Assembly (NCBI RefSeq): GCF_001753165.1
Contig: NZ_CP017448.1
Coordinates: 1,940,462-2,004,461, forward strand
Length of the DNA stretch: 64,000 bases
Reading direction: 5' to 3'
Source of the DNA: Acidihalobacter aeolianus
GTDB lineage: Bacteria > Pseudomonadota > Gammaproteobacteria > DSM-5130 > Acidihalobacteraceae
The position numbers and the translations under genes were made by a program. Positions 1-9,241 of this stretch are shown here, in pieces (positions within the stretch are counted from its first letter, which is position 1; every line of letters starts with the position of its first letter). Under the pieces are notes generated by a model that was not told where the DNA came from, ran no database searches, and saw only the letters and a program-made list of their open reading frames with translations.

Positions 1-1
1 C

Positions 2-556
2 GGCTCGCTGCCGCCCGGAGTGCCTCCCGATATGTACGCCTCGCTGATCCGCGCATTGCGCGCGCAAGCGGCACGCTGCGTGCTCGATGCCCAGGCAGAG
101 GCCCTGATCCACGGCATCGAAGAACGTCCATTCCTGATCAAACCCAACCTCTACGAACTCGAACAGCTAGTCGGCCGAGCCCTGCCCAATCTGGACGATA
201 TCGTCACCGAGGCACGTGCCCTGCAGGCCCGCGGCATCGAATATGTCTGTGTTTCGCTGGGTGCGGAGGGTGCATTGCTGGTGGATGCACAGGCCAGTTA
301 TCTCGCCAAGTCACCGCCGGTCGATGTCGTCTCGACCGTTGGGGCCGGCGATTCCATGGTTGCCGGACTGGTGGCCGCACTCTCGCGCGGGGAACCGCCT
401 GCAGAAGCGCTGCGCCTGGCGGTCGCCTGCGGCAGCGGTACTGCCAGCCGGCCCGGTACGGCGTTGTTCGGCTATCAACAGGTTCAGGCGCTCCTTGCCG
501 GCATCGACATTCAGCGTATCAAACACACATCTCCGCCACCCGAGAACTCTCCGTGA
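2..556 (+). CDS. pfkB: 6-phosphofructokinase, PfkB family (C-terminal part)
   Basis: The gene runs in from the left edge, so its N-terminus is missing. The visible frame begins with GSLPPGVPPDM, typical of PfkB sugar kinases. It continues through the KPNLYELE nucleotide/substrate segment and the family signature VSTVGAGDSMVAG, whose Asp is the catalytic base. The PfkB (Pfk-2) type fits better than ribokinase or fructokinase because the SLPPGV, KPN and STVGAGDSMV segments match it closely; a 1-phosphofructokinase is not excluded. It would phosphorylate fructose-6-phosphate in the cytoplasm. Its TGA stop overlaps the GTG start of the glucan phosphorylase gene (GTGA), so the two are probably translationally coupled. 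Confidence 0.85.
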   Translation, partial: GSLPPGVPPDMYASLIRALRAQAARCVLDAQAEALIHGIEERPFLIKPNLYELEQLVGRALPNLDDIVTEARALQARGIEYVCVSLGAEGALLVDAQASYLAKSPPVDVVSTVGAGDSMVAGLVAALSRGEPPAEALRLAVACGSGTASRPGTALFGYQQVQALLAGIDIQRIKHTSPPPENSP

Positions 557-3081
557 ACGACTACCGACGCTATCTGACACGCGACGACCTACCTGCGCCA
601 CTGTCACGACTGACCGAACTCGCCCTCGATCTGCGCTGGAGCTGGAGCCATGCCTCCGACGTCCTGTGGGAAACCATCGATCCAGACCTGTGGGCGGCCA
701 CCGCGAACCCCTGGCTGATTCTCGAAACCGTCTCGCGCGACCGGCTCGAAAGCCTTGCCGCCGATCCGGCTTTCCGCGACGAACTCGAACGACAGCTCGC
801 GGAACGCGAGGACAACCTGAACGGGCCGACCTGGTTTGGCGAACTCGACGCCGATGGACACCTGGGCACGGTCGCTTACTTCAGCATGGAATTCGGTCTC
901 AGCGAATCCCTGCCGATCTACTCCGGCGGCCTCGGTATTCTGGCCGGGGACATGCTGAAGACGGCCAGTGACCTAGGCGTGCCAATGGTCGGGGTGGGTC
1001 TGCTGTATCAGCAGGGGTATTTCCGTCAGGCGCTCAACATCGATGGCGCGCAGCTTGCCTACTACCCCTACAACGACCCGGCCATGCTGCCGGTCATCCC
1101 GCTTCGAAACGGTGACGGAGGCTGGCTGCGGGTAACCGTCGAACTGCCCGGCCGCACCCTGCAGTTGCGCTGCTGGGAGGCGCGCGTGGGACGCTCGAGA
1201 CTGCTGCTGCTGGATGCCAACGATCTCGTGAACAGCCCGCGCGACCGCGGCATCACCGGCGAACTCTATGGCGGCGACAACGAGGCACGCCTGACGCAGG
1301 AGGTCATCCTGGGTATCGGCGGCTGGCGCATGCTCGAACACCTCGGGCTATCGGTGCGTGTCTGCCATCTCAACGAAGGTCACGCCGCCCTGGCAGTGCT
1401 CGAACGCGCCGCCAGCTTCGCACGGGCACATTCACTACCCTTCGAAGTGGCATTGCGCGCCACTCGCGCAGGCAATCTGTTCACCACTCACACCCCGGTT
1501 CCGGCCGCCTTCGACCGCTTCCCGCCCGCACTCGCACGGCTGTACCTGCAGCCCTATGCGGAGCAGTGGCAATTACCCTTCGAACGCATTCTGCAACTCG
1601 GCCGCGTCGATGAAAGCGGCAACGGGAACGGCGACGAGGAATTCGTGCCCGCATATCTAGCGCTGCACGGTTGTGGTGCGGCCAACGGAGTCTCACGCCT
1701 GCACGGCGAAGTCAGCCGGCGCCTGTTCGCCATGTTGTTTCCGCGCCGCCCGCTCAGTGAGGTTCCCGTCGGGCACGTGACCAATGGCGTACACACCCCG
1801 AGCTGGGACTCGCAGCAGGCCGACCTGCTGTGGACGCGTAGCTGCGGCAAAGAGCGCTGGGTCGGCGATCTGGCGGAAGTCGGCGGCGGCGTGCGAGCAC
1901 TCGCAGACGAAGAGTTGTGGGAGTTCCGCGGCGCCAGCCGGCAGGCATTCATCGCCGCCGTACGCAGTCGGCTAGCTCGCCAGCGAGCCAGCCATGGGGC
2001 CACTGAAGCACGTATCGGGGAAACCGCACAATTGCTCGACCCCAATGCGCTGACCCTCGGTTTCGCGCGTCGCTTCACCGCCTACAAACGCACCAACCTA
2101 CTGTTGAGCGACCCGGACCGCCTGTCGCGCCTACTGACCTCGACCTCACGCCCAGTACAGCTGGTGATGGCCGGCAAGGCACACCCTCTGGACCGCAACG
2201 GCCAGCAGATGATCAAGGACTGGAGCGCATTCATAGCCCGTCCCGAATTGCATGGCCGCGTGGTGTTCGTCGAGGATTACGACATGGCGGTAGCCGCCAC
2301 CCTGGTCCAGGGTGTCGACCTCTGGATCAACACGCCACGCCGTCCCTGGGAAGCCAGCGGCACCAGCGGGATGAAGGTGTTGGTCAACGGCGGCCTCAAT
2401 CTTTCCGAACTCGACGGCTGGTGGGCGGAAGCCTACGCACCGGAGCTCGGCTGGGCCCTGGGCGACCGTTGCGAACACGATGCTGACGCGGCCTGGGACG
2501 CCGCCGAGGCCGAGGACCTCTACCGACTGCTCGAGGAAGAGATCGTTCCGCTGTTTTACACTCGCGACCAAAACGGAGTTCCGCGCGAGTGGGTTGCGCG
2601 GATTCGCGAGAGCATGGCGCGGCTGACGCCGGCGTATTCCTCCAATAGAATGCTGCGCGAATATGTCGAAAACTATTACCTACCGCAGGCCAAGGCCGTC
2701 GCCGAACGCGAGGGAAATGGTGGGAAACTGGCTACGGAACTCGAAGCCTGGCATCGACGTCTTAAAGATCACTGGGACAGCCTGCGTATCGGCGATCTCT
2801 CTTGGTCGCGTGAGGATGCGGGCTGGCATGCGGACGTGCAGGTGTATCTCGATGACCTCGAACCGGATGACGTTGCCGTGGAACTGTTCGCCGACCCGGA
2901 CGTGCGGCACCGTCTGCAACGCATCGACCCCCTGCCCGGCGCCATCCATGGCTATCGCTACGGCGCGACGCTGCCTGAGGACCGCGACCCGCAGGAATAC
3001 ACGGCACGTATCGTCCCCATCCACCCGGCGGCCAGCATCCCGCTTGAAGCGACCGAAATACTCTGGCAGCCGCGCAACTGA
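553..3081 (+). CDS. glgP: Alpha-glucan (glycogen) phosphorylase, GT35
   Basis: An 842-residue protein of the bacterial/archaeal alpha-glucan phosphorylase type, which carries an extra N-terminal domain (first ~110 residues, LSRLTELALDLRWSW). It releases glucose-1-phosphate from glycogen or maltodextrin using PLP. The PLP-lysine region EASGTSGMKVLVNGG is present (Lys about residue 608). The YFSMEFGLSESLPIYSGGLG, NEGHAAL and TNGVHTPSW segments are also intact. The GTG start overlaps the stop of pfkB by four bases. The pairing with a phosphofructokinase links glucan breakdown to glycolysis. Confidence 0.93.
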   Translation: MNDYRRYLTRDDLPAPLSRLTELALDLRWSWSHASDVLWETIDPDLWAATANPWLILETVSRDRLESLAADPAFRDELERQLAEREDNLNGPTWFGELDADGHLGTVAYFSMEFGLSESLPIYSGGLGILAGDMLKTASDLGVPMVGVGLLYQQGYFRQALNIDGAQLAYYPYNDPAMLPVIPLRNGDGGWLRVTVELPGRTLQLRCWEARVGRSRLLLLDANDLVNSPRDRGITGELYGGDNEARLTQEVILGIGGWRMLEHLGLSVRVCHLNEGHAALAVLERAASFARAHSLPFEVALRATRAGNLFTTHTPVPAAFDRFPPALARLYLQPYAEQWQLPFERILQLGRVDESGNGNGDEEFVPAYLALHGCGAANGVSRLHGEVSRRLFAMLFPRRPLSEVPVGHVTNGVHTPSWDSQQADLLWTRSCGKERWVGDLAEVGGGVRALADEELWEFRGASRQAFIAAVRSRLARQRASHGATEARIGETAQLLDPNALTLGFARRFTAYKRTNLLLSDPDRLSRLLTSTSRPVQLVMAGKAHPLDRNGQQMIKDWSAFIARPELHGRVVFVEDYDMAVAATLVQGVDLWINTPRRPWEASGTSGMKVLVNGGLNLSELDGWWAEAYAPELGWALGDRCEHDADAAWDAAEAEDLYRLLEEEIVPLFYTRDQNGVPREWVARIRESMARLTPAYSSNRMLREYVENYYLPQAKAVAEREGNGGKLATELEAWHRRLKDHWDSLRIGDLSWSREDAGWHADVQVYLDDLEPDDVAVELFADPDVRHRLQRIDPLPGAIHGYRYGATLPEDRDPQEYTARIVPIHPAASIPLEATEILWQPRN

Positions 3082-3090
3082 GTCCAGTCC

Positions 3091-3723
3091 ATGAATCACA
3101 CCGCCCGCCAGTGCAATCCCGAGAACACACGCCAGCGTCTGCTTGCAGCCGCGCATCGGGAAATCTACGAACGCGGTTTTCAGGCCGCCAGCCTGGAACG
3201 GATTCTGGCCGATACCGGCCTCAGCAAGGGCGCGCTCTACCATCATTTCGATACCAAGCAGGCGCTCGGCATCGCGGTGGTCGAGGAAGTGATCGCGGCG
3301 CGCGTGCGGCGCGAATGGATCGACCCCCTGATGCGCGCGGAACGGCCGCTGGAGGCACTGGCCGGGCTGCTCGAGCAGAAACTGCTCAACGCCGCGCCGG
3401 AAAACGTGCGCCTCGGCTGCGACCTCAACAACCTGATTCAGGAAATGAGTCCCTGCGACGAGGTCTTCCGCAACGCCCTGCACACCGTGCTCCAGGAATG
3501 GACCGACGCACTCACCCAGACACTCAGGCGCGCCCGTGCGCTCGGCCAGATCCGTCCGGAAGTCGACTGCAAGCAGACTGCCCTGTTCATCATCGCCTCG
3601 ATGGAAGGCTGCGCCGGCCTGAGCAAGAACCTCCAGGACATCGAGGCCTACCGGGGTTGCATGCGCACCCTGGGCGATTACCTCCAGCAACTCGGCACCC
3701 ACGCCGCCGGCCAGTCGGCCTGA
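3091..3723 (+). CDS. TetR/AcrR family transcriptional regulator
   Basis: A 210-residue one-domain repressor. Residues ~13-60 form the TetR HTH (TRQRLLAAA, SLERILADTGLSKGALYHHFDTKQAL); the rest is the ligand-binding helical domain, including CDLNNLIQEMS. It precedes, on the same strand, a run of redox enzymes including an Old Yellow Enzyme, a common arrangement for NemR-like electrophile sensors. A 16-bp imperfect palindrome at 3768-3783, between this gene and the first enzyme, is the likely operator. The ligand cannot be told from the sequence. Cysteines at several positions could sense electrophiles, but that is speculation. Confidence 0.9.
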   Translation: MNHTARQCNPENTRQRLLAAAHREIYERGFQAASLERILADTGLSKGALYHHFDTKQALGIAVVEEVIAARVRREWIDPLMRAERPLEALAGLLEQKLLNAAPENVRLGCDLNNLIQEMSPCDEVFRNALHTVLQEWTDALTQTLRRARALGQIRPEVDCKQTALFIIASMEGCAGLSKNLQDIEAYRGCMRTLGDYLQQLGTHAAGQSA

Positions 3724-3767
3724 GCCCGCACGGCGGCGGACGTACGGAAGCGACCGCGCCATACACA

Positions 3768-3783
3768 TACCAACCGGTCTGTA
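3768..3783. promoter_or_regulatory. Candidate TetR operator palindrome
   Basis: The sequence TACCAACCGGTCTGTA is an imperfect inverted repeat: half-sites TACCAACC and TACAGACC match at 6 of 8 positions about a central CCGG. It lies about 45 bp before the alcohol dehydrogenase start and directly downstream of the TetR gene. Size and position fit a TetR-family operator; binding is inferred. Confidence 0.5.
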
Positions 3784-3826
3784 TTAACATCCAAGACTTT
3801 CTCCACCCACCGCCAGGAGACGTTCC

Positions 3827-4849
3827 ATGCCCCAAACCATGAAGGCCATACAGGTATCCAGGGCCGGCGGCGAATTCGAGCTGGTCGAACGCCCGCTGCC
3901 GGCGCCCAACGAGGGTCAGGTGCGCATCCGCATCCACGCCTGCGGCATCTGCCACAGCGATCTGTTCGTCAAGGAAGGTCTGTTCCCGGGCATCGAGTAT
4001 CCGCGCATCCCCGGGCATGAAGTCGTCGGCGTGGTCGACGCGCTCGGTCCGGGCGTCACCGCATGGACGCCGGGCCAACGGGTCGGCGTCGGCTGGCACG
4101 GCGGCCATTGCCACCATTGCGACGCGTGCCGCGAAGGCGATTTCGTCAACTGCGCGAACGCCAAGATCACCGGAATCAGCTTCGACGGCGGCTATGCCGA
4201 ATACATGACAGCTCCCGAGGAAAGCCTCGCCCGGGTCCCCGAAGACCTCGATTCCGTCGCCGCCGCGCCGCTGCTGTGCGCCGGCATCACCACCTACAAC
4301 GCCCTGCGCAACAGCGGCGCGCGCCCCGGCGATCTGGTCGCCGTGCAGGGCATCGGCGGACTCGGCCACCTCGGCGTGCAGTTCGCGCGGCAGATGGGCT
4401 TTCGTACCGTCGCCCTGTCGCGCGGCACCGACAAGGAGGCGCTGGCGCGCGAACTCGGTGCCGACGAATACATCGACACCGCCGCCACCGATGCTGTGGC
4501 GGCATTGCAGGCCCTCGGCGGTGCGCGGGTGATCCTCGCCACCGCGCCGAACAGCCGGCTGATCAGCGCGCTGTTCTCCGGCCTGGGGCGCAACGGCAGG
4601 ATGATCGTCGTCGGCGTCGACAACGAGCCGATCGAGGTCACGCCCCTGCAACTCATTGCCGGCAACCATGGTCTGAGCGGATGGGCCTCGGGTCACGCGC
4701 GCGACTCCGAGGACACGCTGGCCTTCAGCGCCCTGCGCGGCGTGAATGCGATAGTCGAGACCTATCCCCTCGCGCAGGCCGCGCAGGCCTACGAACGCAT
4801 GCTCAACAACGAGGCCAGGTTCCGCGTCGTGCTGACGATGGAATCCTAG
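3827..4849 (+). CDS. Zinc-dependent alcohol dehydrogenase (MDR family)
   Basis: A 340-residue cytoplasmic NAD(P)-dependent alcohol/aldehyde oxidoreductase. Catalytic zinc ligands are visible as Cys39 (CGICHSD), His64 in GHE and Cys151. The structural zinc site is Cys95, Cys98, Cys101 and Cys109. The Rossmann motif GIGGLG is at 175-180. An AGGAGA Shine-Dalgarno precedes the ATG. It resembles the AdhP/AdhA subgroup. It heads the cluster behind the TetR operator; with the downstream hydrolase and enoate reductase it suggests handling of reactive aldehydes or enals. Substrate not determinable. Confidence 0.92.
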   Translation: MPQTMKAIQVSRAGGEFELVERPLPAPNEGQVRIRIHACGICHSDLFVKEGLFPGIEYPRIPGHEVVGVVDALGPGVTAWTPGQRVGVGWHGGHCHHCDACREGDFVNCANAKITGISFDGGYAEYMTAPEESLARVPEDLDSVAAAPLLCAGITTYNALRNSGARPGDLVAVQGIGGLGHLGVQFARQMGFRTVALSRGTDKEALARELGADEYIDTAATDAVAALQALGGARVILATAPNSRLISALFSGLGRNGRMIVVGVDNEPIEVTPLQLIAGNHGLSGWASGHARDSEDTLAFSALRGVNAIVETYPLAQAAQAYERMLNNEARFRVVLTMES

Positions 4850-4874
4850 ACCCACCATCACCCGAGGAAACCGC

Positions 4875-5606
4875 ATGAGCTCGACTTCATCCCCTGTCGC
4901 CGAATGGATCGACATCGCTCCCGACCTGCGCGGCTATCTGGCACGCCCGGCCGGCGACGGCAAGCACCCGGCCATGGTCGTCTTCATCGAGGCCTTCGGC
5001 GTCAACGGCCATTTCCAGACGCTGGCCGCACGGCTGGCGGAAGCCGGCTACGTGGCGCTGGTGCCGGACATCTATCACGGCGACACCTACGACTACAGCG
5101 ACCGCGACGGCGCCATCGGCCACCTGCGCACCCTCAACGACGAGCAGGTCATGCAGGAAACCGACCGTGCACTCGACCTGCTCGCCCGGCATCCGTCCGT
5201 TGCGCCGATCAAACCCGGCGTCTTGGGCTTCTGCATGGGCGGACGCTATGCCTTCCTCACCCACGCCGCGCATGCCGAACGCGTAAGCGCGACGGCCTCG
5301 TTCTACGGCGGCGGCATCGCGCCGCTGCAGGATGGGCTGGGTCGTGCCCCGCTGCTCGGCCGGATACCGGCGATGCAGGGACCGCTGCTGCTGCATTACG
5401 GCACCGAGGACGGCTCCATCGCTCCCGACGAGCACGGCCGCATCGCCGAGGCGCTGAGCCGTGCCGGCAAGCGCTACGGGATGCAGATCTACCCCGGTGC
5501 CGGCCACGGCTTTTTCTGCGACGTGCGCCCCAGCTACCACGCGGCGGCTGCCGCGGAGGCCTGGGAGCTGACTCTCGATTTCTTCTCCCGGCATTTAGGA
5601 GGTTGA
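4875..5606 (+). CDS. Dienelactone hydrolase family protein
   Basis: A 243-residue alpha/beta-hydrolase of the dienelactone hydrolase group. The nucleophile is Cys120 in GFCMGGRYAF, the acid an Asp in the YGTEDGSI region, and the histidine in GAGHGFF. The Cys nucleophile and the early Glu (FIEAFGVNGH) are classic DLH features. It starts 25 bp after the alcohol dehydrogenase and is followed five bases later by the DsrE-like gene. In the degradation of chloroaromatics such enzymes open lactones; here, without catechol-pathway genes, a general carboxylesterase/lactonase role is more likely. Confidence 0.88.
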   Translation: MSSTSSPVAEWIDIAPDLRGYLARPAGDGKHPAMVVFIEAFGVNGHFQTLAARLAEAGYVALVPDIYHGDTYDYSDRDGAIGHLRTLNDEQVMQETDRALDLLARHPSVAPIKPGVLGFCMGGRYAFLTHAAHAERVSATASFYGGGIAPLQDGLGRAPLLGRIPAMQGPLLLHYGTEDGSIAPDEHGRIAEALSRAGKRYGMQIYPGAGHGFFCDVRPSYHAAAAAEAWELTLDFFSRHLGG

Positions 5607-5611
5607 CGCCC

Positions 5612-5959
5612 ATGGCCAAGCTCGCGATCGTGCTGCTGTCCGACATGAAGGACCCGGTGAAGGTGGAAATGGCGCTGCGTTTCGCCACCGTCGCAGCCAA
5701 GCAAAACCGCCTCGAAGACATCCGCTTCTTCTTTTTTGGTCCTGGCGTTCGCGTGCCCGGCCAGATCCGCGAGGACCCGGCGCTCAAGCCGGCGCTCGAC
5801 GAACTGCTGGCCAGCGGCATCGCCACGCTTGCCTGTATCTACAACGCGCGCGGATTGGGCGAAGAGGCGCATCTGCGCGAGGCGGAGATTCAAATGCAGG
5901 CCATCGGCGCGGATCTGGTCAATGTCGTCGATCAGGGCTATCAGGTCATGACCTTCTGA
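5612..5959 (+). CDS. Small DsrE-like protein
   Basis: A 115-residue cytoplasmic protein. MAKLAIVLLSDMKDP followed by an alternating alpha/beta pattern with FFFFGPGV resembles the DsrE/DsrF fold used by sulfur-relay and peroxiredoxin-like proteins. Only one cysteine (TLACIYNARGLG) is a candidate active residue, so sulfur transfer is not assured. The ATG has a strong AGGAGG Shine-Dalgarno formed by the end of the preceding gene. It sits inside the TetR-linked oxidoreductase cluster; function otherwise unknown. Confidence 0.7.
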   Translation: MAKLAIVLLSDMKDPVKVEMALRFATVAAKQNRLEDIRFFFFGPGVRVPGQIREDPALKPALDELLASGIATLACIYNARGLGEEAHLREAEIQMQAIGADLVNVVDQGYQVMTF

Positions 5960-6021
5960 TGCTTGCGGCCCTGCGCCGCGAGAGATCGCGACCGACACAC
6001 ACAACACCTTAGAGGCGACTC

Positions 6022-7095
6022 ATGGATACCCGACTGTTCACCCCCCTCGTCCTGCGCGGCCTGAGCATTCCCAACCGCATCTTCGTATCGCCCATGTGCC
6101 AGTACTCCAGCACGGACGGCGTGCCCAACGACTGGCATCTGGTGCATCTGGGCAGCCGCGCGGTCGGCGGCGCCGGCCTGGTCATCGCCGAGGCGACCGC
6201 GGTCTGCCCCGAAGGGCGCATCACGCCATACGACACGGGTCTGTGGAACGAGGCCCAGGCAACCGCTTACCGGCGCATCACCGACTTCATCAAGGCCCAG
6301 GGCTCGGTGGCCGGCATTCAGATCGCGCACGCCGGGCGCAAGGCCTCCACCGACGCTCCCTGGCTTGGCGGCCACCCGATCCAGCCCGCCGCGGACAACG
6401 GCTGGGTACCAGAAGCCCCGAGTGCGAAGGCCTTTTCGCCCGCCCATACGGTGCCGCACGAACTCGACGAGGCAGGCATCGAGCGCATCAAGTCGCAGTT
6501 CGTCGCCAGCGCCCGTCTGGCGCTGGAGGCCGGGTTCCAGGTCGCCGAGTTGCACATGGCGCACGGCTATCTCCTGCACAGCTTTCTCTCGCCGCTGTCC
6601 AACCATCGCGACGACGCCTGGGGCGGCAGCCTCGAAAACCGCGCGCGCCTGCCGCTCGAAATCGCCCGCGCCGTACGCGCGGAATGGCCCGCCGAACTGC
6701 CCGTGTTCGTACGCATCTCGGCCAGCGACTGGGTGGACGACGGCTGGGATCTGGCCCAGTCGGTACAGTTGGCGATCTGGCTGCGCGAGGCCGGAATCGA
6801 CCTGATCGACTGCTCCAGCGGCGGCCTGACCCCGGATGCCCGGATACCTGCCGCGCCCGGCTTCCAGACCCTCTTCGCGCAGACCGTGCGTGCCCAGGCC
6901 AGGATCCATACCGGTGCCGTCGGCCTGATCACCTCGCCGGAACAGGCCGAGCATCTGCTCGTCACCGAGCAGGCGGACGCCGTTCTGCTCGCACGCGAAC
7001 TGCTGCGCGACCCCTACTGGCCGCTGCATGCCGCCCACGCCCTCGGCGCCGAGGTGGACTGGCCGGTGCAATACCAGCGTGCCAAACCCCGCTGA
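6022..7095 (+). CDS. NADH:flavin oxidoreductase, Old Yellow Enzyme (YqjM/XenA type)
   Basis: A 357-residue FMN-dependent ene-reductase. The YqjM-class signature SPMCQYSS places the flavin-tuning Cys at 26, and HAGRKAS and HMAHGYLLHSFLSPLSNHRDD provide the FMN- and substrate-binding residues. It would reduce the activated double bonds of alpha,beta-unsaturated carbonyls, nitro compounds or nitrate esters with NAD(P)H. Together with an upstream TetR gene it resembles the NemR/NemA electrophile-detoxification arrangement. Confidence 0.93.
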   Translation: MDTRLFTPLVLRGLSIPNRIFVSPMCQYSSTDGVPNDWHLVHLGSRAVGGAGLVIAEATAVCPEGRITPYDTGLWNEAQATAYRRITDFIKAQGSVAGIQIAHAGRKASTDAPWLGGHPIQPAADNGWVPEAPSAKAFSPAHTVPHELDEAGIERIKSQFVASARLALEAGFQVAELHMAHGYLLHSFLSPLSNHRDDAWGGSLENRARLPLEIARAVRAEWPAELPVFVRISASDWVDDGWDLAQSVQLAIWLREAGIDLIDCSSGGLTPDARIPAAPGFQTLFAQTVRAQARIHTGAVGLITSPEQAEHLLVTEQADAVLLARELLRDPYWPLHAAHALGAEVDWPVQYQRAKPR

Positions 7096-7120
7096 GCATC
7101 ACACTGAACTAGGAGACCGC

Positions 7121-8014
7121 ATGGAACGCACGCACCCGCAAACGATCGCCTTCATCGGCCTGGGTCAGATGGGCCTGGGCATGGCTGCCCGCCTGATCGA
7201 GGGCGATTTCTCCCTCACCGTCTACAACCGGACCACGGCCCGGGCGGAACCGCTCGTCGCCCAGGGCGCGCACGTAGCCGCACAGGCCGCCGATGCGGTG
7301 GAACCCGGCGGCATCGCAATCAGCATGCTCGCCGACGACGCCGCTGCCGAGGCCTTGTTCGACGACGCCCTGCTGAGCCGTCTCGGTCCCGGCGGCGTGC
7401 ACCTTTCGATGAGCACGCTCAGCCCCGCGACCGTCACCCGGCTGGCCGCACGCCACACGGCTCACGGTGTCGCCTACGTCGCCTGCCCGGTGTTCGGCCG
7501 ACCCGACGCCGCGCGCGCCGGCAAGCTCTGGCTGTGCTATGCGGGTCCGGCCGACGTACGTCCGCGCCTGGAACCGCTGCTGAACGTGCTCGGCCAGGGC
7601 GTGCGCGACTTCGGCGAAGACCCCGCGGCCGCCAACGTGACCAAGCTGGCCGGCAATTTCCTCATCGCCTCCGCCATCGAGGCCATGAGCGAGGCCTACG
7701 CACTGGCCGAGAAGCATGGCGTGGATGCCGAACAGGTGCACCAGTTGCTCAGCCAGACGCTGTTCGCCTGCCCGATCTATCAGAACTACGGCAACGCCAT
7801 CGTCGCCCAACGCTTCACTCCGCCGGGCTTCACCCTGCGCCTGGGCGCCAAGGATATGCGCCTCGTGCAGGATGCCGCGCGCACTGCGGAAGTGCCCATG
7901 CCCCTGGCCTCGCTGCTCGGCGACCGCTTCCTGCGCATGCTGGCCACCGGCCAGGGGGATATCGACTGGACCGGCATCGCCGCTGACCAGCGTGCTTCGT
8001 CCGGATTGACTTAG
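7121..8014 (+). CDS. NAD(P)-dependent beta-hydroxyacid dehydrogenase
   Basis: A 297-residue member of the 3-hydroxyisobutyrate/tartronate-semialdehyde/GLYR dehydrogenase family. The N-terminal Rossmann motif is IAFIGLGQMGLGMAARL and the catalytic-lysine segment is NVTKLAGNFLIASAIEAMSEA. The ATG at 7121 was chosen because AGGAG precedes it and the Rossmann strand starts there; upstream in-frame sequence overlaps the previous gene. It closes the TetR-linked cluster. It could act on small aldehydes or beta-hydroxyacids; the substrate is unknown. Confidence 0.88.
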   Translation: MERTHPQTIAFIGLGQMGLGMAARLIEGDFSLTVYNRTTARAEPLVAQGAHVAAQAADAVEPGGIAISMLADDAAAEALFDDALLSRLGPGGVHLSMSTLSPATVTRLAARHTAHGVAYVACPVFGRPDAARAGKLWLCYAGPADVRPRLEPLLNVLGQGVRDFGEDPAAANVTKLAGNFLIASAIEAMSEAYALAEKHGVDAEQVHQLLSQTLFACPIYQNYGNAIVAQRFTPPGFTLRLGAKDMRLVQDAARTAEVPMPLASLLGDRFLRMLATGQGDIDWTGIAADQRASSGLT

Positions 8015-8182
8015 GTGTACCGGCCTCCCACATTCATCTGGGAGCCCGAATAAATTCCTGAAAAAATGGGCATTTCTGAAAATAAACCTACAATGTTCAT
8101 TCAAGACATGCGCTAAACCATGATTTTAAGGGACGAATGCGGTTATCTTATTAGCCTTCGCCCCTAATAACCGGAGTCCGAC

Positions 8183-9241
8183 ATGCCCGCCAGCCGAGCC
8201 AAGCGATGGATACCGTTGCTGGTCTTGTTGCTGCTAGCAGTCGCCATTGCGCTCGCTACCCAGATCTCTCCCTGGGCCCGAATACTCCCCTGGGTCAAAC
8301 CCGTTAACGCCTCGGCTGGACTCACCTTATATGGCAATATTGACCTGCGAGAGATTCGGCTCGCCTTCAATGATAACGGTCGGATAGCCAGTCTGCAGGC
8401 TCAGGATGGGCAAACTGTGCACAAAGGAGATTTGCTCGGCATTCTTGACGACACCCGCTACAGGATCGCCTATGTTCATGCACAAGCTCTGGTTCAAGAA
8501 GCCGCTGCACACCTCGACGACCTTCTTGCAGGTACCCGCCCGGAAGACATTGATCGCCTACGCGCGGAAGTCTCTGCTGCCGAATCGCAGTTGCGCCTAA
8601 GGCGCGCAACTTACGAACGTATCCTTCGCCTGGAACGCCAGAAAGCCAGCCCCCCCCAAGATTTGGATAGTGCACGCGCCGCCTTGCAGGCCGCCCAGGC
8701 GCAACTGCAGGCGCTCAAGGCATCGTTGCGGCTGGCCATCGCCGGCCCGCGCCAGGGTACTATTGCCGCGGCTCGCGCGGCGCTCAGTGCTGCAAAAGCC
8801 GGCGCGGCACTGGCAAGGCGCGAACTGGAAGATACTCGACTGCTCGCCCCTGCCGATGCGATCGTGCGCACACGCATTCTTGAGCCGGGCGACATGGCCT
8901 CACCTGCACAGCCGGTTTATGCCCTTGCCCTTATGAATCCCTTATGGGTGCGCGCCTACGTCGACGAGATCAATCTTGGAAAACTGCATCCAGGGCAAGG
9001 AGCCTGGGTCACAACGGATAGCTTCCCAGGTACCCGGTTCAAGGCCTGGGTGGGCTACATTTCATCTTCAGCGGAATTCACGCCTAAATCTGTAGAAACA
9101 CCGCAGCTACGTACCTCGCTCGTATATCAGGTCCGCATTTACGTCTGCAACCCCCAAAACAAGCTACGTCTCGGCATGCCTGCAACAGTCCACATCCAAC
9201 CCAGCGCGACGCCCACACACCCTCGGCCATCATGCCAGTAA
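8183..9241 (+). CDS. HlyD-family membrane fusion protein of an ABC exporter (YbhG-like)
   Basis: A 352-residue periplasmic adaptor. Residues ~8-25 form an uncleaved signal/anchor helix (WIPLLVLLLLAVAIALA). A biotinyl-lipoyl-like half (NDNGRIASLQAQDGQTVHKGDLLG), a long coiled coil (~95-210) and the second lipoyl half (LAPADAIVRTRILEPGDMA) follow. It joins the inner-membrane ABC complex to an outer-membrane channel. It overlaps the ATPase gene by 10 bp and begins a four-gene export unit. Base composition is more AT-rich than the cluster before it, and an intergenic gap of ~170 bp marks a new transcription unit. Confidence 0.9.
   Translation: MPASRAKRWIPLLVLLLLAVAIALATQISPWARILPWVKPVNASAGLTLYGNIDLREIRLAFNDNGRIASLQAQDGQTVHKGDLLGILDDTRYRIAYVHAQALVQEAAAHLDDLLAGTRPEDIDRLRAEVSAAESQLRLRRATYERILRLERQKASPPQDLDSARAALQAAQAQLQALKASLRLAIAGPRQGTIAAARAALSAAKAGAALARRELEDTRLLAPADAIVRTRILEPGDMASPAQPVYALALMNPLWVRAYVDEINLGKLHPGQGAWVTTDSFPGTRFKAWVGYISSSAEFTPKSVETPQLRTSLVYQVRIYVCNPQNKLRLGMPATVHIQPSATPTHPRPSCQ

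Noticed and set aside
2680-3768. A 362-codon minus frame across glgP and the TetR gene
   Set aside because: Spans two well-supported genes on the other strand; composition of a shadow frame.
8007-8040. TTGACT as a -35 box for the ABC exporter
   Set aside because: It is the 3' end of the preceding gene and no -10 with proper spacing follows; start of the exporter is 170 bp away.
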